DNA from: Humulus lupulus
Lineage: Eukaryota > Streptophyta > Magnoliopsida > Rosales > Cannabaceae
Length of the DNA: 64,000 bases
Reading direction: 5' to 3'
NCBI RefSeq assembly: GCF_963169125.1
Contig: NC_084800.1
Span: 142,286,397 to 142,350,396 of the forward strand
The position numbers were made by a program, and so were the translations under genes. Positions 11,420-21,822 of the stretch are shown here, piece by piece. A model generated the notes under the pieces. The model searched no databases. It worked only from the letters and a program-made list of their open reading frames with translations, and was not told where the DNA came from. Numbering within the stretch: position 1 is the first letter of the stretch; every line of letters begins with the position of its first letter.

Positions 11420-12106
11420 ATTTTTTCTTTTTTTTTTTACTTTGTAAAAATATGCGAACATTCGTTCATAATGTTAAGACAATTTTGCTATGTAATGCAG
11501 CTTTTCTTTTAATTTTAATTAAATTCGAGCAGTGTAAAGACTGCTCACGGTGTATAGACATTTCATTATGATATTATAATATCTTTATTACTATTATAAC
11601 ATCTGCTCATATGACCAAACTTAGCATAACACTTTGTCTAGATTTTACAAAATTTAATTAAAAATTTTGCAAAGTACTCTAAGTGTCGTAGTATGCTTTC
11701 CCTTATTTTTCTTGTGTGTTTACATATGCATGTTGATATGCTTAGCTTCCTTAGTATCTTATATGCCCCCCATGTGATTGAGGAGCTTTAAGGTTCTCGG
11801 TCACTTGCCATGACCAAGTCCTATTCGAACATTACTGTTCGCATACTTATAAATAATTATCGATAATATAGCAAAACAACACGCGTAATGAGCAAATACT
11901 TGTAATAAATACAATAATTGGCAAGAATAACTAGATGTGCACAATTCCTTTTATTTCTCATAATAAATGGACAAAATTCGTGTCTGTACGAGTGATCAAA
12001 GATTGATCTTACACTTGTAAGCGACCAGTCATATGAATGACTACCCCTAATTCATAAACTTGTATAAAGTAAAATTAATACAAGCCAATTCTTTAAAAAG
12101 AATTGT
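11420..12106. other. Convergent intergenic region of element A
   Basis: This AT-rich spacer lies between the ends of the antisense gene and pol and has counterparts in B and C. It contains a hairpin at 11771-11807 (see separate entry) and a small CGAAC/GTTCG inverted repeat near 11826-11841. No open frame is convincing. Confidence 0.7.
11771..11807. terminator. Conserved hairpin between convergent genes (A)
   Basis: The outer arms are CATGTGA and TCACTTG (one mismatch). The inner arms are GAGGA and TTCTC (one G-U). The loop is GCTTTAAGG. B and C have the same fold with pairing-compatible changes. A role in 3' end formation is inferred from position only. Confidence 0.5.
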
Positions 12107-12421
12107 TCATTGATAATACTTGCACAGGTGTTCTCCATTACAATGGCGAGGAATGAGATCTCCATTAGAGCGACAAAGTTTATATGTGCATGGTTGAAGG
12201 ATTTCTTCAATCTGATACGGACCTTCCCAGTTTGGTCCGAGCACTTCGGCAGCCAGATCGTGAGTGTTGAGAAAAACTCTTCTAAGTACCAAATCCCCCA
12301 CGTTAAACTTTCTTACACGTACTTTAGAGTTAAAATATCGAGTGACCTTTTGCTGGTAAGCTGCCACTCGAAGTTGAGCTTGCTCGCGCCTTTCATTGAC
12401 CAAGTCCACAGACTCCATCAA
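12107..12421 (-). pseudogene. Element A integrase C-terminal (GPY/F) domain
   Basis: The 104 codons contain FNVGDLVLRRVF and LGPNWEGPYQIEEI, the typical GPY/F module that follows the DDE core in Ty3/gypsy integrases, and end HCNGEHLCKYYQ as in element C (YWNGEHLRKYYQ). The frame ends at the natural polyprotein terminus at 12107. It is separated from the core by stops. Confidence 0.85.
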
Positions 12422-12589
12422 TAATTGATCATTAGTAATCTAATCTGATGTGAGCCTTCTATGTGATGGTGGATTTAGCTCAACAGACAACATGGCTTCA
12501 TACCCGTAGCCCAAGGAAAATGGCGTATGGCCTCTTGCTGTTCGGTGGGATAACCTATACGACTGGAGTACTTTTGGAAATTATTTTGG

Positions 12590-13160
12590 TCATGCCCCTT
12601 TTGCTTCTTCGAGTCTCTTCTTCAGTGTGTCTTTCAGAGTCTTGTTGATGACCTCAACTTGTCCATTTTCCTGTGGATGAGCTACTGATGAAAAACTTTT
12701 TATAATTCCATGCCTTTCGCAGAAATCAGTGAAAAGATCACTGTCAAATTGTGTGCCATAATCTGAGACAATTTTCCTTGGCAACCCATATCGACATATG
12801 ATGTTCTTGATAACAAAGTCCAATACTTTCTTGGTCGTTATTGTTGCTAGTGGCTCAGCTTTGGGCCACTTTCTAAAGTAGTCAACAACAACTATTGCAT
12901 ACCTGACATTCCCTTTTCCTACAGGTAAAGACCCGATCAGATCAATTCCCCATACTGTGAATGGCCACGGGCTTTGCATCTGTTTGAGCTCATTTGGGGC
13001 TGCTCACGTTATCTTTGAGAATATCTGGCACTTGTTATATTTTCGAACAAAATCAATAGAGTCCTCATTCATGGTAGGCCAAAAATACCCTTGTCTTAAG
13101 ATCTTTTTTGACAAACTCTGCACTCCAGCATGATCTCCACAGAAGCCTCAGTGGACCTCT
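12590..13160 (-). pseudogene. Element A integrase zinc finger and DDE core
   Basis: At 12590-12979 an open frame shows GIDLIGSLP (first Asp), KIVSDYGTQFDSDLF (second Asp) and HPQENGQVEVINKTLK (Glu of the triad). All three acidic residues are kept, but the usual DNG reads DYG. The zinc-finger part to the right (12980-13160) is interrupted. Element C gives the uninterrupted version. Confidence 0.85.
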
Positions 13161-13164
13161 AGCA

Positions 13165-14136
13165 TCAGTTCCTTGGATTTCTCCTTAGAAACACACCGTA
13201 ACAAAGGCATTGAGAATCCTCCATATACAAAATTCCATCAACCAAAATAAATCGAGCCGATTTTCTTGGAAGCATCCTCGCCTTGTGTCTTTCCGCTGGT
13301 AGCAATCCCTGTTCGAGATATTCGACGATGGACGTCATCCATGTGTTTATAGCTTGAATCACTAGTGAGGATTCTTGTATTTGAATGCTCGGTGCAAACA
13401 AATGCTCAACTGGTACTATGCTTAAGGCGTCGACATCTTTCACACTTGCTAACTTGGCCAAGGCATCAGCATTTAAATTCTGATCACGAGGCACTTGTTG
13501 GAGAGTATACTTTTCAAATTTTGCCAATATGTCCTTTGCTTTGTTCAAATAAGCAACCATCCTGAGACCCCTAGCCTGATACTCTCCCATAATTTGATTA
13601 ACTACTAGCTGGGAATCGTTATATATTTCTAGTGACTTTATATCCATGTCCTTAGCTAGTCTTAAGCCTGCGAGCAGAGCTTCATACTCGGCTTCATTGT
13701 TGAACGTTGTAAAGTTGAATCTGATTTCATAGTGGAATCGATGTCCTTCGGGTGTGATTAAAATCAAACCTGCTCCTGCATTATGCTCGTTGGAAGAGCC
13801 GTCTATGAACAACTTCCAAGAAGGAGCTTGACGTTGACTTTTAGTTTCTTCCACAGGTTCGCTAACTGGGATTCCGGTGAATTCTACAACAAAAACTGCT
13901 ATAGCTTGTCCTTTCACAGCTGCTCGTGGAGAATAAGAAATTTTGAACTGCCCTAGTTCAACTGCCCATTTTAATAACCGACCAGCGGCTTCTGGTTTCT
14001 GCAAGACTTGCCGTAATGGTTGGTCAGTGAATACCATGATGGGATGAGCTTGAAAGTAGAGTCGCAGCTTTCTAGAGGCCAAAATCAAGCAATAGGCCAA
14101 CTTTTCAATTGGTGGATACCGTAATTCTGCCCCCAC
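13165..14136 (-). pseudogene. Element A dual RNase H region
   Basis: This 323-codon frame starts within the first, retroviral-type RNase H (ELRYPPIEKLAYCLILASRKL). It continues into a second RNase H of archaeal type: LFIDGSSNEHNAGAG, then NNEAEYEALLAGL, YNDSQLVVNQI and NADALAKLAS. These give the D-E-D-D set. A second RNase H is an established Tat-lineage trait. The reading frame is intact here but isolated from RT and integrase by stops. Confidence 0.87.
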
Positions 14137-15330
14137 TAGCCTCTTGCTTACACAGTATATTGCTTTCTGAATGTTTTTTTTCTTCTCTAATTAGAACAGC
14201 ACTAGCAGAAAACTCTGTGATTGCCAAGTAAATGAACAAAGTTTCTTTTTTGACTGGTTTGGACAAGATTTGTGGTTGTGATATGTGGGATTTTGACGCC
14301 TGAAAGGCCTGCTCGCACTCTTATGTCCATTCAAACTTCTTTTTACCCCTGAGTAGATTAAAAAATGGAACACACTTTTCCATTGACTTAGATATGAATC
14401 TACTCAGGGCGACAATCCTTCCAGTTAGGCTTTGAATATCTTTAATCTTGGCAGGAGACTGCGTCTCGATCAGTGCCTGAATTTTTTCAGGATTTGCTTT
14501 GATTCCTCATGATTTTACTATGAATCCCAAAAATTTTCCTGATCCAACACCAAAGGAACACTTGAGAGGGTTCAGCTTCATTTGATATTTGTTCAAGATG
14601 TTGAAGCATTCTTGTAGGTCCATGATGTGTTCTTCAGCCTTCTTTGACTTAACCAACATGTCAGCGACATATACTTCCATGTTAACGCTGATCATCTCTT
14701 TGAACATATGGCTGACCAGTCGCACCAGTGTTTTTCAAACCGAAGGGCATTACTTTATAACAGTAAAGTCCCATATCTATTCGAAAGCTAGTGTGATCCT
14801 CATCAAGTGGATGCATACTAATTTTATTGTATCCAGAGTATGCATCCATGAACGATAAAATCTCATGCCCTGATGTAGCATCGACTAGCTGGTCGATTCC
14901 TGGAAGTGGGAAACAATCCTTCAGGCAGGCTTTATTAAGGTCTGTGAAATCCACGAACATCCTCCACTTGCCATTTGGCTTGGGAACCAGTACGGAATTA
15001 GAGACCCAAGATGGATAAAACGCTACCCTGGTGAATCCATTTTCCTTCAGCTTATCGACTTCTTCTTTTAGGGCCTTCGATCTGTCTTTGTCGAGCAGCC
15101 TTTTCTTTTTGTTGCACAGGTGGAAAGTTTTTGTCTATCTTAAGACATGGCTGATCACTACTGGGTCTATCCCAACCATATCTTTATGCGACCAGGAAAA
15201 AACCTCCTAATGCTCTTTCAAAAATTCCACCAGTTTGTTTTTTGTTGTTGTCTTTAAGTTTTTACCGACTTTCACAACCCTGGTCAGATTTGCTTCTTCT
15301 AATTGGACCTCCTTGAGGTCTTCCATGGGT
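14137..15330 (-). pseudogene. Element A reverse transcriptase
   Basis: Fragments include FVDFTDLNKACLKDCFPLPG, then FMDAYSGYNKISMHPLDEDH and CYKVMPFGLKNTGAT (14682-14960), followed by the active-site block at 14507-14725. There the YxDD box reads YVAD, so the first catalytic Asp of the pair is lost. Frames differ between the blocks. The N-terminal pol segment near 15330 is homologous to the beginning of the element C pol. Confidence 0.85.
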
Positions 15331-15350
15331 CCAACATTCTCTTAAAAATC

Positions 15351-15398
15351 CCCAAAGCGAGGATCTAAATCCCTATCCTCACTTTGGGCAATACCCTA
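15351..15398 (-). promoter_or_regulatory. Candidate UAG readthrough signal, element A
   Basis: On the minus strand ACC AAA TAG GGT ATT is followed, 7 nt after the stop, by arms CCCAAAG-U-GAGGAU and AUCCUC-G-CUUUGGG. These give a 14-bp stem with one U-G pair and a 10-nt loop. The stop sits at 15396-15398 in the frame linking protease to pol. The same arrangement is found in B and C. Confidence 0.55.
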
Positions 15399-16225
15399 TT
15401 TGGTGACATGTTCACCTGATTCGGCTTGTATTTCATTTGTCACCAGCAACCTTTTCCCGGCTTTTCTCCTGATCTACCTCTTTTTGCTTTTGTGATCGAG
15501 GATTTATAACATTCCTATGCTTCTCGCTGGTTTCCCAAAGTGCATCCAATTCCTGCATCGGTTGGAAACTTCATGGACAAATGCCATACTGAGGTCACTG
15601 CCCGTAGATCGACGAGAATGGGCATTCCCATCACAGCGTTATCTGCAGAAGGACAATCAACTACTATGAAAGTAGTGAGTAATGTCTTATTCGCAGGTGC
15701 AGCCCCTGCTATGACTGGAAACCTGATCGTACCAGTCGGTGCGAGCCCTTCGCCGGAAAAAACATAAATGGTTTGGTTGCATGGTTCCAAATCTTGCACT
15801 TACAATTTCATCCTTTCCAGTGAAGATTTATAAAAAAAAAAAAAATGTTGACTGAGCTTCCTGTAGCCACCAACACTCGCTTCACCATCATGTTGGCGAT
15901 CTAAAATCCACGACCAAAGGATCTGAGTGGGGAAATCGAACATGTTGAGCATCTAGCTCGGAGAAAGTTATTGATTCTTCCTCTGTTCGAGCTTTTTTGG
16001 AAGTTTGCTCCTCGATGTTTAGCATTTCAATATCCTAATCTTGACGTAAGTTCTGGCATACCTTTCTCTTACCTTCCCACTATCACCTGCTATGTGTGGT
16101 TCTCCGCAGATGGTCAGCAATGTACCAGCAACTGAAGCTGGCTGTAAAGGAGGCGAGTGTTGGCATACAGGTGCTTGCTTGTTGCCCCCTTGAGCCTCTT
16201 GCTGAGAACCTCTAGCTGCTCGCAC
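15399..16225 (-). pseudogene. Element A protease region
   Basis: At 15515-15799 the frame reads MQDLEPCNQTIYVFSGEGLAP, then VVDCPSADNAVMGMPIL and WHLSMKFPTDAGIGC, matching the retropepsin region of element C. The DTGS active-site part lies in the disrupted stretch near 15870. The frame ends at QREA-stop where C continues, so an indel is present. The part at 16019-16225 corresponds to the gag-protease linker. Confidence 0.8.
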
Positions 16226-18115
16226 ATACCTCCTCAGATGTCCTTGTCTGATAAGGAACTCAATCTCATCCTTGAGCTAGTTGCACTCGTTGGTGTCATG
16301 GCCATAGTCGTTATGAAAATGACAAAACGTGGTAGTGTCTCTCTTGGATATATCTTTCCTGATTGGGGTTGGTCGCCTAAAGGGAACAGTAGTGTGACTG
16401 GCCTGGTATACCTCTGTTCTGCTATCGACTAGGGTTATGTAACTGGTGAACCTTGGCTCGTATCTATTTTGTTCTAGGCGCTTGCTATCAGACGTTTTTG
16501 GCTCGTGGTTCGCCCTTTTTCCCCCATTCTTCCCATTATTTTTTTCATTGCCATTCATTTTCCCAGATCCATTGGCGGCTGCTCACATGAATCGTTAAAT
16601 ATACCCCTTCAGGGTCTCTCCTTCCTTCTGGCGTATTTTGACCAACTGATTGGCCTCAGTCAGATGTACTCGATCAACATAGAACTGTCCATAAAACTCC
16701 TTTACAAACATTTCCCAAGAAACTATACTGGCTAGAGGGAATTTGAAAAACCACTCTTAAGCAGTTTTGGATAAAGTTGCCGGAAAAATTCTGCACCGAA
16801 TATCGTCTGACACATTTTGGATGTCCATCTGTATCTCAAATTTTTAACGTGAGGTACAGGATCTTCTAATCCAGTGAAGTTGGGTAAGACCGGCATTTTA
16901 AATTTTCTTGGAGTCTTTGCCACAGCGATTCTTTGCACAAATGGAGCGCCCTTTCTCCGATCAAATTCTATATGGGATGTACGGTTCCTAACCAGTTGTT
17001 GGACGGCCTAATTTAAAGCATCTAGCTGGGCCTGTACAACATTTGGTATTGCTGGAGCGACCGGTGTTGCGGGGAATTACTCGTCATGTCTTTCTCTTAG
17101 ATCATTGAGAACATCCATCAGATCTTCATCCCCACGCCTTTGCTCACTCACACCTAGTCGGTCAAAGACATTGGGTTGTTTAAGTTTCCCCCAGCATTCT
17201 GGCTTATTGGTCGGTTCTCCATTGGCAGGGGGTTCTGCCCTTCACCCCTCTCCTCTTGTCATCGACCAGCATTCCTCCTGCTAGAATATGCCTCATTATA
17301 ATCATGGCCATCTCTAAATTGTGACCTATGACGGTGTGACCTGTTGTTCGCACTATTTCCCTCTCTCCCTACTGGAACGTCCTGATAGATAGGTGGAGGC
17401 CTGCATTGGTCGGTAGGTCCCCTGGCATTATTATGTCATGGGGGACCCCTGACCGTAGAACCTAACTCCGCCTGCCTTCTGCCCCTAAAAGAAGTTGTCC
17501 TCTGCTTGGGGGGTTTTGTTCCTCAGCCGTTAGGCGTCTAGGGATTCTAGGATTTTGTTCGGCCCTATTCTGCCTTGGAAACTGGGTGTTTTCTCGACAA
17601 GTGCGAGAGGGTGGTTGCTGCTCAGGAACCTGGAAAGGCCTCTCTTGTTGAGCAACAGGTGGTTGATCTAGCCTCTGAGGATGCATTGGTTGTGGTGGAT
17701 TGTGGTGATGCTGGGGATGCTCTAAATACGGATTTTGTTGTGGGTGAGCACTAGGTGGCTGATCAAGTTGGGAGGCAAGTGTAGGTTTTCCTCGTGCTAA
17801 TTGAATGGCTGCCTCCAAGGTGGCAGTGGCATCCCTCTATTGGCGGTCCATGTCAGCCTGCCGCTCATTCAACTCTTGGTGCTGCCTATCAATCTCCCTC
17901 TGCTGCAACACCATTATTTCAGCCACATTCTCTTGATTAGCTCTCAAATTAGCTAATTCTTCTTGCAGCATAATCAAAGTCATTCTCAAAGTTTAAGCAT
18001 CCATCTCCTCATCTTCTAATTCCACATGTGGTTCATCCTCAGCTACACCTTATGGAGGAGGTTGGTTTGGCACATTCCCATAGGTTTACCCAGTTTTCCT
18101 AGTTGTTTTCGCCAT
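16226..18115 (-). pseudogene. Element A gag
   Basis: The minus-strand ATG at 18115 (MAKTTRKTG) is followed by stops, a Pro/Gln-rich segment (17462-17818), then the gag core near 16732-16938 (KFKMPVLPNFTGLEDPVPHV). The zinc knuckle region lies at 16277-16558 and ends FCHFHNDYGHDTNEC, a C-x2-H-x4-H-x4-C variant. It is the same layout as element C gag, broken in many places. Confidence 0.82.
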
Positions 18116-18164
18116 TTAATCTTCTTGGAGGTTTTGAGTTCAACTCTCAATGAAAGCACCAAAA

Positions 18165-18744
18165 TGTTGACCCTCGATTTGGTCAATGACAAAGAGTCAA
18201 ATAAATCGATAGAAATTAGATGAATTCCAATCAAGAAGAAAATGACAGAAGGATTTATAGCGGTTCAGCCCCAAGTGATGGTAATAACTTACGTTCGCTT
18301 AGTGTTCTTATTAATGTAATGAAAACCTGAGATCAGTAAACAAGGGTTTACCAAGTTTCACAAGCTCAGTAATAGATACAAAGAATTGCGTAAGAACAAT
18401 GATTTTCTCTCTCAGTCTCTAAAGATCCCTCTCATGAGCCCTTTGAGTCCTATTTATAGGCTCATGGATCTCCTCATGGGTCAATGGGCCTTGATTACAT
18501 TTAATACAAACGTATTTGAATAATAATGGAAATTATAATTATTACATAATTGCGAGATCAAATATCTTTAAAAAATATCTGATATATTACGACCATTCCT
18601 AGTCACCTACGAAATATGCCTTTTGCCGTACGAATTCTCTTCTGGTCGATGGTCGACCAGAGCATAACCATTTAAATAGGCACGCGTATCCCACGTGCTT
18701 ACTAATCTTGCCACATCATCACGTGAATCTTTTTTGGGTAAACA
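18165..18744 (-). repeat. Element A 5' LTR
   Basis: 580 bp, TGTTGACCC to GGGTAAACA, followed by the duplication GATAT. On the minus strand it ends GGGTCAACA, and three bases later TGGTGCTTTCATTGAGAG begins. All three Tat elements share at least the first 14 bases of that motif, and it is the likely primer binding site. I could not assign the tRNA. Confidence 0.93.
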
Positions 18745-19449
18745 GATATAATTTTTCTCTCTGTAAAAAATCTATCTGTGAAAAAGTTAGAAAACCTAAT
18801 CACTAAGTCACTTTAAAACTCTAGAAAGTTCTTTTGTTTTTAATTGTTTTAATAATTGAATTAAATTCAAAAATTTATACAAATTTAATTATTAAATTAG
18901 TTAAATAAATAAAATATCCCATACTGATTCTTGGGTCTCTATTATACGCCAACACATGTCATTTTCAGGGCATGTCTTAACCATTTTATTTATTTATTTA
19001 ATAATATATTTATTCCAAAATTGATAAAATATCTAAAAAATTTAAACCAACCTTATCAGATAAATTTTTTAATTATCTCAATCAATTTATAAACCAATTC
19101 AAATCCAATTTGAATTATCATATTGATTTCTCACAATTTTTTTAAAGAAAAAACTAATTAATTCAAAAATAATTGTTTTATTATTTATTAGTTTTGAAAA
19201 TTATAATTACTATTTAATAATAATTTTAAAAATTATAATTAATTAATTTTGACAATTGATAAATAATTAATTAATCTCAATTACATATTTTCCCTAAAGG
19301 ATAAATTTCTTCCAAATAAGTCATTTCACTTCTTAATCTTAGTTTTAACTATTACCTTGAACAGTGTTGACAGAGCCACCTTGGGAACCTATGGACCTAT
19401 AATTTCAAGCTCCAATAAATTTAGATTATTAATTAAATCTCTTCTATAT
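18745..19449 (-). repeat. Long copia-type LTR, segment 2 of 3
   Basis: AT-rich, without open frames. It lies between the target duplication of A and the left LTR of B and continues the sequence interrupted at 7424. Assignment depends on the clean GATAT duplication. Confidence 0.6.
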
Positions 19450-20120
19450 TGTTGACCCATGAATTGGCCAGCGACAGTTAGTCAAATAAATTATACGAAG
19501 TAAGAACTGAACTTAAGAATAAAAAATGACACACGGATTTATAGTGGTTCGGCCCCGCTGATCGGTAATGACTTACGTTCATTTAGAACTCTTATTTATG
19601 TAAATTTCCAAAACATGCGATCAGATTACTAGAGTCATCCAAGTTTCACAAGTTAAGAGAAAGGATACAAGAACATGTATAACATCAAAATATTCTTAGA
19701 ATTCTCTTAAAGAATTACAGCGTAAGGAATAATGAATCATTGGGTCTCTATTTATAGACTCAAGGATGTACAAAGATGGGCCATGGGCCTTGCGTAACTT
19801 GTGCAACAAGTAATAATAAAATAATATGTAACTAATACACTTTACATTCGAAATAACAGATATCCTGCGTTCCATAGACCCAAATATCTATACATTTAAC
19901 TAATTTTGAGCTTTGATTGCATTCCATCGAGCAGCACTGGTCGCAATCTTATGACCAACTTATTTTCCTGCTGCTTCGCATAACTCCTGAATTTGTCTGA
20001 TAGCACATTTTCTTCTCTTTTCTGGTCATGGGTCGAACACTCTTCTATAAACATCTTGCCATGTGCCTTTCACGTTCCATATGTTTATGCCACGTCATCA
20101 AACTAACTTTTAGGGAAACA
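19450..20120 (-). repeat. Element B 3' LTR
   Basis: 671 bp, TGTTGACCC to AGGGAAACA, homologous to 34487-35151 over its length. The minus strand has a TCTATAAATAGAGACCC promoter motif. Confidence 0.92.
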
Positions 20121-20331
20121 TCTGCCCCCAAGTTTATTATGATGCGATCAACATTAAATAAACTTACTCGACCACCATTCACCGACTTGTCACGTCCAAA
20201 AGTACTTTTACTTCCTCGAAAAGGTAAATAATCATGATTTAACGGTTTCCAAGGAAGGAATGGACGACTTTACATTTTCCAATGTTCCAAAACCCTCTTT
20301 TGACTCATGACTTTTCACCTACCCTGATTAG

Positions 20332-20339
20332 TATAAATA
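20332..20339 (+). promoter_or_regulatory. TATA box of the antisense gene, element B
   Basis: TATAAATA, 212 bp from the LTR. A donor CAA^GTATGTT follows at 20489/20490, and an acceptor CTAAG^ATATTCATG at 20937/20938 lies 6 bp before the ATG. The 5'UTR intron of element C is in the same place. Confidence 0.62.
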
Positions 20340-21822
20340 AGCTTCTTCCTTTTCCTTCATTTTTTTACCTCAACTTTCTCTCTCTTCAAGAACTTTAAAG
20401 TTTCAAACTCTCTCCTAAGCAATTTGAGACAAATTTTTAGGCATTTCAAAGCAGTTTCAACGCAATTTCTTCAGTAATCTTCACTTCAAGTATGTTTTCG
20501 ACATACTCCCTTCTATTTTTCGTTAATTTTCTTGTGTCTCTACTAAGAATAATCTCTTTTTCGTAACTGTCATATTGAAGTTCTTAGTATGTTCTTGAGT
20601 GTTTTAGGTAATATTTAGGAGTCTAAAAATGTTTAGGGAGGCTTTATCAGAGTATAACTACTAATTTTGGGTCTGAAATCGAAGTACAAATTTGATTTTT
20701 AGGTCTCGAAAACAATTTGGGTTTTTCCAACCTGTAATGAAGACAAAAAGTTTTCCTGAAAAAACTTTTCATTTTCACCTTTTGATTTGTTACGTTCACT
20801 ACTCGCATAATAGAATTTGTTTGCTGTTAAATACTGCTAGTCAACTAAAGGTTGGATTATTTTCCACGAGCAGTAGTTATTTTTCTTAGTCCTTACTTTA
20901 TTGGTCATAGATTCTAACTTCCCCTTCTTCTTCTAAGATATTCATGCACGATTCCTGGGGAGGTGAGAGGCCAATAGACGAAGATCTACTAACTTTATTG
21001 TTCGTAGACTCTGAGCAGCCTACTTTACCCATATCACAAGATCCACCACAGCCAATACCACCGACCAACTATCCCAGAAGAAATCCTTCTTCTAACCGAC
21101 CCAGAGGAAAACTACAAAGAGTCAAACCAGCAATGGCCCATGTAAAGAATGTAGCCCAGAGAAAGAAAAAGATCCCTGATCCTCACATTGGTCAGCATGC
21201 AGCCAATGTTGAGGGTCCTTTGACCAACCGCCAGCCCGTAAGAATCGAGCAGCCTCCTGAGGTGCTCCTTACCGGTGCCTTTATAAAAGAAGGCATAAAA
21301 ATGGATGTACCCAGGTACATCACCCCTCCTAGCATCATATCGACCAGGATGGTGTCCAAGAATTCTAAGTATGGCCTTCCTTGGATTACTTTATCCAGGC
21401 CAACACCCAACCAGAGGGCATATGTGCCTGGTCACACTTGCAGTGCCTGGTCGAGGTACCATATCGAGGTTGGGGCAACTTTGCCTCAGCATGATTTTTC
21501 TGAGGCTTGGCAAACTATTTTGACATCTCTCAATTCCATATAATCTCGAATGAGTATAGAGTGTTATCTACACTCTATATTCTTTACCATCATAAAAAAA
21601 TGGCATGTACCCACTCCCCACGAGATTAACTACCTGTTCAATCTCAAATCCAACCCCAACCAAAATAATACGGGGTTCTTCCATTTCTGCCATCAGGAAT
21701 CTGCCCGTACATTCCTAAACGATATAACCTACAAGTCCAATGTGGATCAATACTTCCTAGAGTATTTCTTCACCACCAATTTCATAGCGGACAATTTGTC
21801 ATTCACCTAGGGAGGTAATTTT

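Larger units (their letters stand above)
7430..18744 (-). mobile_element. Element A: full-length Tat-type Ty3/gypsy retrotransposon
   Basis: The LTRs are 7430-8010 and 18165-18744, flanked by GATAT at 7425-7429 and 18745-18749. Sense genes run right to left. An antisense gene runs left to right from 8213. The target is the copia LTR. Dual RNase H domains and an antisense gene are known traits of the Tat lineage of plant Ty3/gypsy elements. Many stops and frameshifts show it is old and inactive. Confidence 0.93.
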
